Position numbers and translations under genes: made by a program
Notes under the pieces: model-generated
The model's input: the letters and a program-made list of their open reading frames with translations, nothing else
Told to the model about the DNA's origin: nothing
Databases searched by the model: none
Shown here: positions 51,433-60,701 of the stretch, in pieces
Numbering within the stretch: the stretch's first letter is position 1
How the letters are laid out: each line of letters opens with the position of its first letter
NCBI GenBank assembly: GCA_030066685.1
Contig: JASJBF010000010.1
Location: forward strand, 124,001 to 188,000
Length of the DNA: 64,000 nucleotides
Direction of reading: 5' to 3'
DNA from: Kiloniellales bacterium
GTDB lineage: Bacteria; Pseudomonadota; Alphaproteobacteria; Kiloniellales; JAKSBE01

Positions 51433-52599
51433 ATGCGAGGTAAATCCATGTGGCAGCGTTTGAGCATCCTGCCGGCCGTCTTCCTTTTGGTTGCGGCGGT
51501 AGGTCTTGCCGTGGCGGCGGCTCCGGCTTCCGCCCAGGATGACAAGTCGAAGAAGCAGGCATCGAACCTGCGCGAACAGATCAACCGCGGCACGGTCGGA
51601 ATCATCTCCGGGGGAATCAACGGCACCTACATCCGGATCGCCAGCGATCTGGCCTCGGTTCTGGATGACGGCAACCAGCTCCGGGTCCTGCCCTTGGTCG
51701 GCAAGGGCTCGGTCCAGAACATCCGCGACATCCTGTATCTCAAGGGGATCGACATCGGGATCGTGCAGTCCGACGTCCTGGCCTTCCTCAAGCGGCAGCG
51801 GCCGCACGCCAAGATCGAGGACCGGATCCACTACATCACCAAGCTCTACAACGAGGAGCTGCATCTGGTGGCCGGTCCCGGGGTCAACTCCGTCAAGGAC
51901 CTCGCCGGCAAGAAGGTGAACTTCGGCAACAAGGGCAGCGGCACCTACATGTCCTCCTCGATCATCTTCGAGAAGCTGGGCATCAAGGTGCAGCCGACCA
52001 GCTTCGATCAGGCCACGGCGGTCGAGAAGACGCGCAAGGGCGAGATCGCGGCCCTGGTCTACATCGTCGGCAAGCCGGCGCGGCTCTTCCAGGAGGCCAG
52101 CGTCCAGGGGCTCAAGCTTCTGCCGGTGCCGCAGACGCCTGAACTTCTCGAGGTCTATCTGCCGTCCCGCTTCACCGACCAGGACTATCCGGGCCTGGTG
52201 CAGGCGGGTCAGGAGGTTCGGACCCTGGCGGTCGGCGCGGTCATGGCGGTCTACAACTGGGACCCTACCGGCGAGCGCTATGCCAAGGTGTCCCGCTTCG
52301 TCGACAGCTTCTTCGGCCGCTTTAAGGAGTTCCAGCAGGCACCCCGCCATCCGAAGTGGCGCGAAGTCAACCTCAACACCGAGGTTCCGGGCTGGAACCG
52401 CTTCAAGGCGGCGAACGAATGGCTTGCAAAGGCCAGGGTCGCCCAGCAGCCGAGCCTGGAAAGTAGCTTCGCTCGCTTCCTGGCCGAGCAGGGCCCGAGC
52501 CTGCGCGGTGGTGGTGGCGAGGCCAACAACCTCGAGCAGGCGAAGGACGAGCTGTTCCGCCAATTCCTGCTCTGGCAGGCGAAGCAGCAGAGCCAGTAG
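51433..52599 (+). CDS. TAXI family TRAP transporter solute-binding protein (orphan)
   Basis: A 388-residue periplasmic receptor. A signal peptide ends near AAAPASAQDD. RGTVGIISGGINGTYIRIAS opens the TAXI domain, followed by LVGKGSVQNIRDILYLKGID, GIVQSDVLAFLK, the cleft loop VNFGNKGSGTYMSSSI and VEKTRKGEIAALVYIVGKPA. A C-terminal extension with a Gly run (LRGGGGEA) and a Gln-rich end is unusual. Both ATG 51433 and ATG 51448 have ribosome sites. No DctQ/DctM membrane gene is adjacent, so it must use a remote permease or serve another role. Confidence 0.87.
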   Translation: MRGKSMWQRLSILPAVFLLVAAVGLAVAAAPASAQDDKSKKQASNLREQINRGTVGIISGGINGTYIRIASDLASVLDDGNQLRVLPLVGKGSVQNIRDILYLKGIDIGIVQSDVLAFLKRQRPHAKIEDRIHYITKLYNEELHLVAGPGVNSVKDLAGKKVNFGNKGSGTYMSSSIIFEKLGIKVQPTSFDQATAVEKTRKGEIAALVYIVGKPARLFQEASVQGLKLLPVPQTPELLEVYLPSRFTDQDYPGLVQAGQEVRTLAVGAVMAVYNWDPTGERYAKVSRFVDSFFGRFKEFQQAPRHPKWREVNLNTEVPGWNRFKAANEWLAKARVAQQPSLESSFARFLAEQGPSLRGGGGEANNLEQAKDELFRQFLLWQAKQQSQ

Positions 52600-52725
52600 C
52601 CGGCTTCCGGGCCTCACCGCTCCGGCGCGGAGTCGTCGGATCGGGCTTCAGACGATGGCAGCCGTGGGGAGCGGATTCCCGCTGCCGTGCGCGCCGCTTC
52701 GCCGCTTCCGAACCCCGAATCTAAA

Positions 52726-52754
52726 TCGTCCCGGATCGGCCCGATCCGGGACGA
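52726..52754. repeat. Perfect 14-base inverted repeat
   Basis: TCGTCCCGGATCGG (52726-52739) and its exact complement (52741-52754) around one base. It sits between two convergent genes and could end transcription from either side, though it lacks a T-tract. Intrinsic bidirectional terminator or repeat element. Confidence 0.6.
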
Positions 52755-52856
52755 AACGCTCGAGCTATTCGAACAACAAAGCAGGAAACGCCTCGTACGG
52801 CTGAGGCGTCACGCGTTCATGCTTGAGGGCCAGGCATCCGCAACCCGGCGCCCCTG

Positions 52857-52901
52857 GAGCGGGCTGACTTGAAGTCGAATGGACGTCAAGTAAGCCCGCT
52901 C
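52857..52901. repeat. Palindromic GAGC-type repeat, copy 3
   Basis: Arms GAGCGGGCT (52857-52865) and AGCCCGCTC (52893-52901) with inner pair ACTTGA / TCAAGT and a central AGTC...GGAC. Same layout as the tandem pair at 45279-45390, 7.5 kb away. Confidence 0.65.
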
Positions 52902-52930
52902 AAAGGGCCGAGCGGCGAGCCCGCCTGAGA

Positions 52931-54565
52931 TCAGCGGTTCTGCACCCAGTTGCGGAGCCGATCGAGCCGGCTCTGCGCGGCGCCGTCGCCCGCCTGGACG
53001 GCTTCGCCGTAGAGCGCCAAGGCCCGATCCGCATCTGGTTCCGGACCGTTGATCTGCGCTTCTGCGAAGTACAGGGGATCGTAGGTCATGGCCAGCGCCG
53101 TGCGCCCGGCGGCGCTGCCCTGGCTGATCGCCTCCTCGAAGAACAGTCGCGCCGAGGCGATGTCGCCCAGGGACAGCAGCTCGTTGCCGCGGCCGATGTG
53201 CCAGGCCCCGGGGTCCGAGGGGTTGACCGCCGGCAGGGTCGGTGCCAGGGCGGCGGTCTGATCGCGCACCGACGGTCGCGTCTGCTGCGTCGGTGCCGCC
53301 GCCTCTATCTGGGGCGGGGCCGGTGCCTTGGCCGCAGGCGGACTTGGCGCCGGTGCGGTGGGCTGGATCTTCGCGACCTGGGTCCCGAGCATGTGATCCA
53401 GCAGGCTGCGGCTGGCGCGGCCGTCGACCCCTAGGCCGTGGGTTTGCTGATATTCCCGGATCGCCGCGCTCAGTTGCGGGGTGGTCCGTCCGTCAAGCGT
53501 GCCGGGGTCCAGGCCGGCCCGCTTGAGGCCGAGCTTGACCAGGCGCACGACGCTGCTGTCCGCAGAGCCGGCATCGGGCACGGCGGCGGCATCCCGGTTG
53601 CCGCCGTCCGGGGCGCCGGACTTGGTGGCGACGATCTGTTCGTTCGCCTTTCGCGCGACGACCAGACAGTGCTGGCCGGCATCGGTGACGCTGATCTGTG
53701 CGCAGAAATCCTGGGCGGTCGACTCGCTCGGCAGGTAGCCGGCCAGGCCACGATAGACGACCCGGTTGCCCTCAAGGGCGACGCGGCGAAGCTCCAGCGT
53801 GGTGTCGCCCAGAAGCTCCGGATAGGCCTTTTGAAGCCGGGACCACTCGGTCTTGGCCTCTTCGAGGCTGGTCGGGGCGATCACCTCCACGGTGTACTGC
53901 GTCGGCGCGACCGCCCTTGGTCGCGGCTCTGCAACGGGTTCCGCCGGCTCGGCCCGCGCGGTCTGGCGCGGCTCGGGTGCGGGGATGCGCTGAGGTTCCG
54001 GGGGCGCGGTGAAGGTCTCCGCCTCGGCCGTCGGGCTCGGCGCCGTCACCTCCGGCGCGGCCGGGATCGCGATCCGGGCCCCTCCGCTCGGGGCGGGCGC
54101 GGGCGCCGCCGGTGCTTCAGTGGCGGGGCGGCCGGCGAGCAGGCGCTGCAAGGTCTCCGAGGCCCGCGGCGGGGCCTCTGTCGCCTGCTCTGCCGGCGCC
54201 GCTGGCGCTGCCGGCGGCGGGCTGGACCCCTCGGCCTCGAGCTTCGCCGGCTCGTTCTGGGCCGTGATTACCGGCAGGTCGCTGCGCTCGGCGACCATGC
54301 CATCGCGCAGGCTGCGCACGACCAGAACGCCGACGCCGATGCTGACCGCAAAGACCAGAGCCAGGATGGTCGGACCCATCCAGCGTGTCCCGCTCTTCTT
54401 ATCTTGCGGCTCGGCCTCGCTACGGCGTTGGTAGATGAAGTCGGGCGGCGGCTCGGGCGCCGAAAGTCGAAGCGAAAGGATATCTGCGGCGCGCTGTTCC
54501 GACGCCAAGTTCTCCGGAAGGGGAGGACTCGGCGCCTCTCGCCGCCATGGAAACCGGGATGACAC
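52931..54565 (-). CDS. Envelope protein with SPOR-like, peptidoglycan-binding and Sel1-like segments
   Basis: A 544-residue protein from GTG 54565 (GGAGAG upstream). The short cytoplasmic N-terminus and one transmembrane helix (about 66-86, TILALVFAVSIGVGVLVV) are followed by a long Ala/Pro/Glu linker. A SPOR-like segment comes next (YTVEVIAPTSLEEAKTEWSR ... LPSESTAQDFCAQI). A PG-binding-1-like domain follows (VRLVKLGLKRAGLDPGTLDG; IREYQQTHGLGVDGRASRSL), then a second Pro/Ala linker and one or two Sel1 repeats at the C-terminus. Likely tethers the inner membrane to the wall, perhaps at the division site. Neighbour of another Sel1 protein. Confidence 0.75.
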   Translation of the reverse strand: MSSRFPWRREAPSPPLPENLASEQRAADILSLRLSAPEPPPDFIYQRRSEAEPQDKKSGTRWMGPTILALVFAVSIGVGVLVVRSLRDGMVAERSDLPVITAQNEPAKLEAEGSSPPPAAPAAPAEQATEAPPRASETLQRLLAGRPATEAPAAPAPAPSGGARIAIPAAPEVTAPSPTAEAETFTAPPEPQRIPAPEPRQTARAEPAEPVAEPRPRAVAPTQYTVEVIAPTSLEEAKTEWSRLQKAYPELLGDTTLELRRVALEGNRVVYRGLAGYLPSESTAQDFCAQISVTDAGQHCLVVARKANEQIVATKSGAPDGGNRDAAAVPDAGSADSSVVRLVKLGLKRAGLDPGTLDGRTTPQLSAAIREYQQTHGLGVDGRASRSLLDHMLGTQVAKIQPTAPAPSPPAAKAPAPPQIEAAAPTQQTRPSVRDQTAALAPTLPAVNPSDPGAWHIGRGNELLSLGDIASARLFFEEAISQGSAAGRTALAMTYDPLYFAEAQINGPEPDADRALALYGEAVQAGDGAAQSRLDRLRNWVQNR

Positions 54566-55014
54566 CAGCAGCTCTCCTCAGCAAAGTCTCCTCAACCAAA
54601 AACCCAAGGTCACGACATCCTCGTGGCCCTGAGGTTCCGGCCGGTCTGAGTGTCGCCGCCGCTCACTCCGCGCTTCAGGCTCCCTCCAAGCTTTGCGCCA
54701 AGAATTGCTTCCGCGGCGACAGTCTCCGCCTCTTCTCCCGTTAACCAAGATTAAGGCTGAAAGACTACACGCACGCCAAGTATAGTCAAATTCCGAATCC
54801 GAATACCGTGACAAGTTTAAACCAAAACTGTGCGGCCACAAGGGGATCAAAGGGAAAATCAGGGGAAAACGGTTAATCTCTGTTCGGCCGCCCCAGTTCT
54901 TGTCAAATAGACGCGGCTCGGCACGGCGCGGGTGTCAGGGTTCGGCGATGACCTTCTTCGCTTCGACACCGGTGCCCGGATGTGGCGGCCGGCCGCGCCG
55001 GCGCAGCTCGACAC
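54566..55014. other. Intergenic region upstream of the SPOR-domain gene
   Basis: A 449-base gap, AT-rich between about 54740 and 54900 where the SPOR gene promoter (leftward) should be. It includes TTAACCAAGATTAA (54741-54754), two TTAA half-sites six bases apart, close to but one base short of the CtrA box spacing. No gene is evident. Confidence 0.4.
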
Positions 55015-56220
55015 TCAACCCTCGCTGTCGCCGGCGGGCGCCGCGCCTTCGAGCTCGGCCTCCAGGGCCTCGAGCTGTGGCAGGGCCGGCCGGTAGCCCG
55101 CCTCAACGGCGGCGCGCAGCCAGCGCCGGGTCTGATCCAGGTCTTGGGGCACGCCCTCGCCCCTGCGAAACAACTCGGCCAGCTTCACCGCAGCCTGGCC
55201 CCAGCCGGCTTCCGCCGCCGACTGCAACAGCGCCGCGGCGCGCTCGGGGTCCCGGGCCACGCCCAGGCCGGCGAGATGCAGCTCCGCCAGCTCCAGGCGG
55301 GCAACCTGCACCGCCTGCCATTGGGCCGGCCGCAGGCGCGGATGATGGTAGGCGTAGAGGTCGGGCCAGCCGACCGGCGACCGGCTCGGCCGCTCCGCGG
55401 CCGCGGCCACCTTGCGATACCAGGACGCCGCCGCCTCGTAATCCTGGGTCAGGTCCTTGCCTGTGGCGAGGCGCTGGGCCAGGCCGAGCTGCGCCGAGGC
55501 GATGCCGTTCTCGGCGGCGCGGCGGAGCCAGTGCAGGGCCTGGACCGGGTCGCTCTCCTGGAAGACCACGGCCAGGCTCGCCTGGGCCGGTCCGTGGTCC
55601 TGGCGGGCGGCGTCCTGCCACCAGGCCATGATCTTCTCCGAACGCCGGGCCTGCTCCTCGATCGGGACCTGGTCGTCCTGGTAGAACAGCATGCCGAGGG
55701 CGTACTGCGCCTCCGGGTGCCCGCCTTCCGCCGCCTGCCGCAGCAGGTCCTCCTTGCGCGCTTGCCAGCCCGGCCGCCGCCGCTGCTCGACCAGGCGCGC
55801 CAGGGTGATCCGGGCGAAGGGATTGCCCGCCGCGGCCGCTTCGGCCAGCAGGGTCTCGGCCCGGTCGAGGTCCTGCAGGGTGCCGAGGCCGCGCTCGTAG
55901 AGCCGGGCCAGATTGTACTTGGCGGCGATCACGCCGGCCTCGGCCGCGCGCTCGTAGAGGGCGAAGGCCTCTCCGAAGCGCTGCTTCGTCCCCAGGCCCA
56001 GGTTGGCCAGGACCCCCAGGTTGTTGGCGGCCGGGGCATGGCCGAGGCTGCTGAGGCTCTGGAACAGCGCGAATGCCGCCTCGTGGTGGCCCTGCTCGTA
56101 GAGCCAGACGCCCGCCCGGTTCTTCAAGGGGTAGCTGGCCGGCAGCGGCACTAGGACCAGGATGACCAGGACCGCGAGGCCGAAGCAGGCGTAGAGGCCG
56201 GCCTTCAGGAGCAGCTTCAT
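55015..56220 (-). CDS. Sel1-repeat protein with N-terminal membrane anchor
   Basis: A 401-residue protein starting MKLLLKAGLYACFGLAVLVI, a single membrane anchor or uncleaved signal. About eight to nine Sel1-type repeats fill the rest: GHAPAANNLGVLANLGLG, GVIAAKYNLARLYERGLG, GNPFARITLARLVEQ, GHPEAQYALGMLFYQDD and GIASAQLGLAQRLATGKD. Sel1 arrays mediate protein-protein contacts, often in envelope signalling or peptidoglycan regulation. It lies upstream of the SPOR/Sel1 gene on the same strand, though 449 bases apart. Confidence 0.82.
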   Translation of the reverse strand: MKLLLKAGLYACFGLAVLVILVLVPLPASYPLKNRAGVWLYEQGHHEAAFALFQSLSSLGHAPAANNLGVLANLGLGTKQRFGEAFALYERAAEAGVIAAKYNLARLYERGLGTLQDLDRAETLLAEAAAAGNPFARITLARLVEQRRRPGWQARKEDLLRQAAEGGHPEAQYALGMLFYQDDQVPIEEQARRSEKIMAWWQDAARQDHGPAQASLAVVFQESDPVQALHWLRRAAENGIASAQLGLAQRLATGKDLTQDYEAAASWYRKVAAAAERPSRSPVGWPDLYAYHHPRLRPAQWQAVQVARLELAELHLAGLGVARDPERAAALLQSAAEAGWGQAAVKLAELFRRGEGVPQDLDQTRRWLRAAVEAGYRPALPQLEALEAELEGAAPAGDSEG

Positions 56221-56317
56221 CGGGTTTCGTCGGCCATCGGGGGCGGACTCCGGTTGGACCCACGTCCTGTCCTAGCGCCGCAAAAGCTAACAAGACCTTA
56301 AGGGCGCCCTTCGGCGG

Positions 56318-57415
56318 TCAGCGCGCTTCCGGCTTGGTCGGCCGGTCGCCCGCTCCTGGCCGCGGTTCCGGGCCGGCATCGTCGCCGCGGTTGGGCAGAG
56401 TGCCGGCGGGCCGCGGCCAGTGCAGCGCCGCCGTGACCGCGGCGTGGTCCGAAAGGGCGTCGTAGGGCAGCGACCCGAAGGTCTCGACCCCGGCCTCGCG
56501 CACCCGGATCCCCGGGCCGCGCAGGAAGATGTAGTCGATGCGCCGGCGTTCCCAGCTGTCGGTGCCGCCCAGGGCGAGGCCCAGGTCACGGAATCCTAGG
56601 GGCGCCAGCCGTCGCATCAGCCCCTGGTACTCGCCCTCCGGATCGGCGCGCGCTGCCGGCGAGCCGTCGACGTTGAAGTCACCGAACAGCAGCGCCGGCA
56701 GCCGGGGATCGGCGCGCGCCTCGATGAAGGTCGCAAGCTCGACGATCTGGCGGCGCCGGATCTCGGCGTGGTTGGCCTGCAGGTGGGTGACGAAGACCTC
56801 GATCGCGTCCTCCACCGCCGACCTGCCGCCGCGCCCAAGCCGGGCGTGCAGCACGCCCTTGGCGGTCAGGGCGTCGGTTCCGCGTGCCGCCCCGAAGACC
56901 CGGGAGCCGCTGGCGATGACCGGCAGCCGGGTGACGATCGCGACTTCGTCGTCGGTCACCGCCATGGGCACGTCCGAGGTCGCGAAGGCGGCCAGACCCG
57001 CCAGGCTCGGCCAGCCCCGGGCCGCCGGCGGCAGGCTCGGCCCCGCGAGCAGCTGGAAGCTGTGGCCGCCGCCGAAGCGCGAGGGCTTGCCGCAGGCCGG
57101 CGCCGCCGACTCCATGGCCGCCAGGATCTGCCGTCGCCGTCGGTCGTTGATGGTCTCGTTCAGGGCGACGATGTCGAAGCAGGCCAGCGCCCGGCCGATC
57201 GCCCGCGCCCGCTCCTCGGTGTTGGGATAGTGCTTCGGGGAGGCCCGGCTGAAGTCCCAGGGCGCGACGAACTGGACGTTGTACTGGATGACCTCGAGGC
57301 CTTCGGCACGGGCGCAGGACAGCCAGGGCCCAAGCGCGCAGGCGGCAAGGCTCAGAAGGACGAGCGGCAGCATCCGACCTGCCTCACGACGCCGCAACCG
57401 AAACGGATCCTGCAT
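56318..57415 (-). CDS. Exported endonuclease/exonuclease/phosphatase-fold protein
   Basis: A 365-residue EEP-superfamily protein. A signal peptide is likely from Met15 (LPLVLLSLAACALGPW), cleaved near CARAEG. EEP motifs are LEVIQYNVQFVAPWD, DIVALNETINDRRRRQI (metal-binding Glu), FVTHLQANHAEIRRRQ, the catalytic LLFGDFNVDGSP, and the terminal RRIDYIFLRG with LSDHAAVTA. Relatives include secreted sphingomyelinases and nucleases; the substrate here is not assigned. Monocistronic. Confidence 0.83.
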   Translation of the reverse strand: MQDPFRLRRREAGRMLPLVLLSLAACALGPWLSCARAEGLEVIQYNVQFVAPWDFSRASPKHYPNTEERARAIGRALACFDIVALNETINDRRRRQILAAMESAAPACGKPSRFGGGHSFQLLAGPSLPPAARGWPSLAGLAAFATSDVPMAVTDDEVAIVTRLPVIASGSRVFGAARGTDALTAKGVLHARLGRGGRSAVEDAIEVFVTHLQANHAEIRRRQIVELATFIEARADPRLPALLFGDFNVDGSPAARADPEGEYQGLMRRLAPLGFRDLGLALGGTDSWERRRIDYIFLRGPGIRVREAGVETFGSLPYDALSDHAAVTAALHWPRPAGTLPNRGDDAGPEPRPGAGDRPTKPEAR

Positions 57416-57601
57416 GCCCCTCGCCCGCTGTGCCGAGCCCGAGAATACCCGACGGCGGCGCGATGCCCAGGCGAGTTTCCGGTGATTTTGTCGTGCCGGC
57501 GCCGGGGCGCATTAACCGGGATCCAAGGATCGCCTCGCTATCCTGCCGCGCAACGTCGCGCCGAGAACCGGGTTCCCGCTTTGATCGACGACCTGAAATA
57601 C

Positions 57602-58807
57602 ATGTCCTGGCTGACGCCGGCCCGGCTGATGGCCTATGCGGCCGTCTTCGCGGTCGTGTCCATCGCCGCCTACGCGATCGACCTCTCGGGCCAGACCGCG
57701 GTCGGGCTCAGCGACGGCAAGGGTCGGCCCCTGGGTGACGATTTCGTCAACTACTGGTCGGCGGCGGTCCTGGCGGTCGAGGGCCGCACGGCGGAGATCT
57801 ACGACCTCGCGGCCTTCAACGCCTTCCAGAGCGGCGCCTTGGCGGCGCCGCTCCAGCCCTACCATTTCAGCTATCCGCCGGTCGCGCTGGTGCTGCTGTG
57901 GCCCCTGGCCGCCTTGCCCTACGTTCCCGGCCTCGCGGTCTGGCTGTTGAGCGGCCTGGCGTGCTTCTGGGCCGCCCTGTCGCTCAACCTATCGCGGCGG
58001 CTCGCCCTGCTGGCCGCCGTGGCGACCCCTGCCGTCTTCATCAACGCGGTCGCCGGGCAGAACGGCGTCTTCTCGGCGGCGCTGCTCGGCGGCGGCCTGA
58101 CGCTCCTACCGAACCGCCCTGCCCTCGCCGGGGTCCTGATCGGCCTGCTCTGTTACAAGCCGCAGCTGGGCCTGCTGATTCCCTTCGCGCTGGCCGCGGC
58201 CGGCCAGTGGCGCGCCTTCCTCTGGGCGGCCGCCACCGTCGCCGCCCTGTTCACGGTCTCTCTCGCCTGGTTCGGCGAGGGCATCTGGGCCGACTACCTG
58301 GCGCGGGCCGAGTTGCTGAAGCGCGCCGTCCTCGAGAACGGCAGCGTCTTCTGGCATCGCATGCCCTCGATCTTCGCGGCCCTGCGCAGCTGGGGCGTCG
58401 CGACGCCCGCGGCCTACGGCGCCCAGCTCGCCACCGCCTTGATCGCGTTCTGGGTCACGCTCCGGGTCTGGAGGTCGCCCTGCGAACAGGCGGCGAAGTC
58501 CTCGATCCTCCTGATCGCGACCTTCCTGGTGAGCCCCTACGCCGTGGACTACGACATGGTCGTCCTGATCTTCGTCGTCGCCTTGACCGCCGCCCAGAGG
58601 CCCGCGCTCTTCGACGCGCCCTGGGTGCGCTGCGCCCTGGCCGGCCTCTTGCTGTTGCCGATGGTTCACGCACCGCTGATGCGGCTCTGTCCCCTGCCCT
58701 ACGGGCCCGCCGCCCTGCTCTTCGCGCTCTGGGCCTACCAGCGGGCCCTCGGCATTCCGCTCGGATGGCGCGCCGCCGCGCTTCCGGCCGCCCCGGGCAA
58801 GGATTGA
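57602..58807 (+). CDS. GT87-like (DUF2029) polyprenol-dependent mannosyltransferase-type membrane protein
   Basis: About 401 residues with some ten hydrophobic helices. The first periplasmic loop after helix 1 holds the family signature DDFVNYWSAAVLAVEGRTAE and HFSYPPVALVLLWPLAALP, as in GT-C enzymes of the GT87/DUF2029 group. FINAVAGQNGVFSAALLGGG and GLLCYKPQLGLLIPFALA are also typical. Start uncertain: ATG 57602 or TTG 57581, neither with a strong site. The lipid-linked donor and the acceptor are unknown. Confidence 0.82.
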   Translation: MSWLTPARLMAYAAVFAVVSIAAYAIDLSGQTAVGLSDGKGRPLGDDFVNYWSAAVLAVEGRTAEIYDLAAFNAFQSGALAAPLQPYHFSYPPVALVLLWPLAALPYVPGLAVWLLSGLACFWAALSLNLSRRLALLAAVATPAVFINAVAGQNGVFSAALLGGGLTLLPNRPALAGVLIGLLCYKPQLGLLIPFALAAAGQWRAFLWAAATVAALFTVSLAWFGEGIWADYLARAELLKRAVLENGSVFWHRMPSIFAALRSWGVATPAAYGAQLATALIAFWVTLRVWRSPCEQAAKSSILLIATFLVSPYAVDYDMVVLIFVVALTAAQRPALFDAPWVRCALAGLLLLPMVHAPLMRLCPLPYGPAALLFALWAYQRALGIPLGWRAAALPAAPGKD

Positions 58808-58838
58808 CCGCGCCGGGACCCAACCCTTCCGGAACGGC

Positions 58839-60647
58839 TTAGAATGCCTCCGCGTCCAGGGCCATCAGCGGCTTCTTTCCGGCCATGATGGCGGTGAAGA
58901 GAGCCGAGGACTCCGGCAGCACCCGGGCCATGTAGAAGCGCGCGGTCGCCAGCTTCGCCTCGTGGAAGGCGGCGTCTCCGTTCGCGGCTCCGTTGGCCCC
59001 ACCATTGGCCTGGGGCTTACTGATCACGACCATGCGGGCCCAGAGGTAGGCCAGCGCCGTCAGGGCGAAGAGCTTCAGGTAGTCGGTCGAGGCCGCGCCT
59101 GCCTCTTCCGGATCGGCCAGGCCCTGCTGGGCGATCCAGGCGGTGGACTGCTGCAGCTTGGCGAAGGACTTGGCCAGCGGCAGCACGAACTCGGCCATTT
59201 CGGGGTTGGTCTGATGCTCTTCGATGAAGGCCTGGACCGGGTGGAAGAACTGCCGCAGCAGGCGGCCCATGCCCTGGCCCAGCTTGCGGCCGACCAGGTC
59301 GAGGGCCTGGATGCCGTTGGTGCCTTCGTAGATCTGGGTGATCCGGGCGTCGCGGACCAGCTGCTCCATGCCCCACTCGTGGATGTAGCCGTGGCCGCCG
59401 TAGACCTGCTGGCCGGTGTTGCTCAGCTCGAAGCCGGCATCGGTCAGGTAGGCCTTCACGATCGGCGTCATCAGGGCGACCAGGTCGTCGGCCGCCTGCC
59501 GCGCCTCGGGGTCCGGATGCCTCTCCGACCGGTCGACCGCGGTGCCGACCCAGAGCGCCAGCGCCCGGCCGCCCTCGATGATGGCGCGCATCTTCATCAG
59601 GTTCTTGCGCACGTCGGGGTGGACGATGATCGGGTCGGCCGTCGCCTCGGGCTCCGCCGCGCCCTTGAGCGCGCGGCCCTGGCGCCGGTCCTTGGCGTAG
59701 GCGACCGCGGACTGGTAGGCGGTCTCGGCCAGGCCCAGGCCCTGGATGCCGACCGCCAGGCGGGCGACGTTCATCATGGTGAACATGTAGCGCATGCCCT
59801 TGTGCGGCTCGCCGATCAGCCAGCCCTGGGCGTCGTCGAAGTTCATGACGCAGGTCGCAGAGGCCTTGATGCCCATCTTCTTCTCGATCGAGCCGCAGCG
59901 CACGCCGTTGCGCGAGCCGACGCTGCCGTCCTCCTTCGGGATGAACTTGGGCACGATGAAGAGCGAGATGCCGCGGACGCCCGGCGGCGCGTCGGGCAGC
60001 TTGGCCAGCACCAGGTGAACGATGTTATCGGTCAGGTCGTGCTCGCCGGCCGAGATGAAGATCTTGGTGCCGTTGATCCGGTAGCTGCCGTCATCGTTGG
60101 GATCGGCCTTGGTCTTGATCAGGCCCAGGTCGGTGCCGCAGTGCGGCTCGGTCAGGCACATGGTGCCGGACCAGGTGCCGTCGGTCAGCTTGGGCAGGTA
60201 GAGGCTCTTCTGGTCCTCGCTGCCGTGCAGCTCCAGGGCGTTGTAGGCGCCGTGGCTGAGGCCCGGGTACATGCCGAAGCTCAGGTTGGTCGAGCAGATC
60301 AGCTCGTCCAGGACGAACTGCAGGGTCTTGGGCAGGCCCTGGCCGCCGTATTCGGGATCGCAGGACAGGCCGGTCCAGCCGTTCTCGCAGAAGGCCGCAT
60401 AGGCCTCCTTGAAGCCCTTGGGCGTGCGCACCACGCCGTTTTCGTAGTGGCAGCCCTCGGCGTCGCCCGAGAGGTTGAGCGGCAGCAGCTCGTTCTCGCA
60501 GAAGCGCGCGCCTTCCTCCAGCACGGCGTCGAGAAGCTCCGTGGTCGCTTCCTCGTAACCGGGCAAGCCGGCGACGGTCTTCTCGTAGTCGAAGACCTCG
60601 TTCAGCAGGTAGCGGATGTCGTCGAGCGGTGCGGCGTAGGTGACCAT
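58839..60647 (-). CDS. Acyl-CoA dehydrogenase (602 residues, C-terminal-extended group)
   Basis: FAD enzyme that introduces the 2,3 double bond into acyl-CoA. An N-terminal short domain (YLLNEVFDYEKTVAGLPGY) precedes the usual three domains. Key blocks are MCLTEPHCGTDLGLIKTKAD, ICRINGTKIFISAGEHD-like FAD/substrate loops, QVYGGHGYIHEWGMEQLVRD and AQIYEGTNGIQALDLVGRKL. A family-specific C-terminal extension follows. The length and extension match the FadE5/DmdC-like group, so substrate may be a medium/long-chain or methylthio-acyl-CoA. It is downstream of the FadN-type gene. Confidence 0.92.
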   Translation of the reverse strand: MVTYAAPLDDIRYLLNEVFDYEKTVAGLPGYEEATTELLDAVLEEGARFCENELLPLNLSGDAEGCHYENGVVRTPKGFKEAYAAFCENGWTGLSCDPEYGGQGLPKTLQFVLDELICSTNLSFGMYPGLSHGAYNALELHGSEDQKSLYLPKLTDGTWSGTMCLTEPHCGTDLGLIKTKADPNDDGSYRINGTKIFISAGEHDLTDNIVHLVLAKLPDAPPGVRGISLFIVPKFIPKEDGSVGSRNGVRCGSIEKKMGIKASATCVMNFDDAQGWLIGEPHKGMRYMFTMMNVARLAVGIQGLGLAETAYQSAVAYAKDRRQGRALKGAAEPEATADPIIVHPDVRKNLMKMRAIIEGGRALALWVGTAVDRSERHPDPEARQAADDLVALMTPIVKAYLTDAGFELSNTGQQVYGGHGYIHEWGMEQLVRDARITQIYEGTNGIQALDLVGRKLGQGMGRLLRQFFHPVQAFIEEHQTNPEMAEFVLPLAKSFAKLQQSTAWIAQQGLADPEEAGAASTDYLKLFALTALAYLWARMVVISKPQANGGANGAANGDAAFHEAKLATARFYMARVLPESSALFTAIMAGKKPLMALDAEAF

Positions 60648-60701
60648 GGGTCCTCGTTCCTCAAGTTCCTTCGACGCCTTCTGCTTCGGCGCCTGAGTTT
60701 T

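Larger units (their letters stand above)
52600..52930. other. Intergenic region with two palindromic structures
   Basis: Between the TAXI receptor and the SPOR-domain gene (convergent). It holds a perfect 14-base hairpin and one copy of the GAGC-type repeat, listed separately. No gene seen. Confidence 0.5.
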
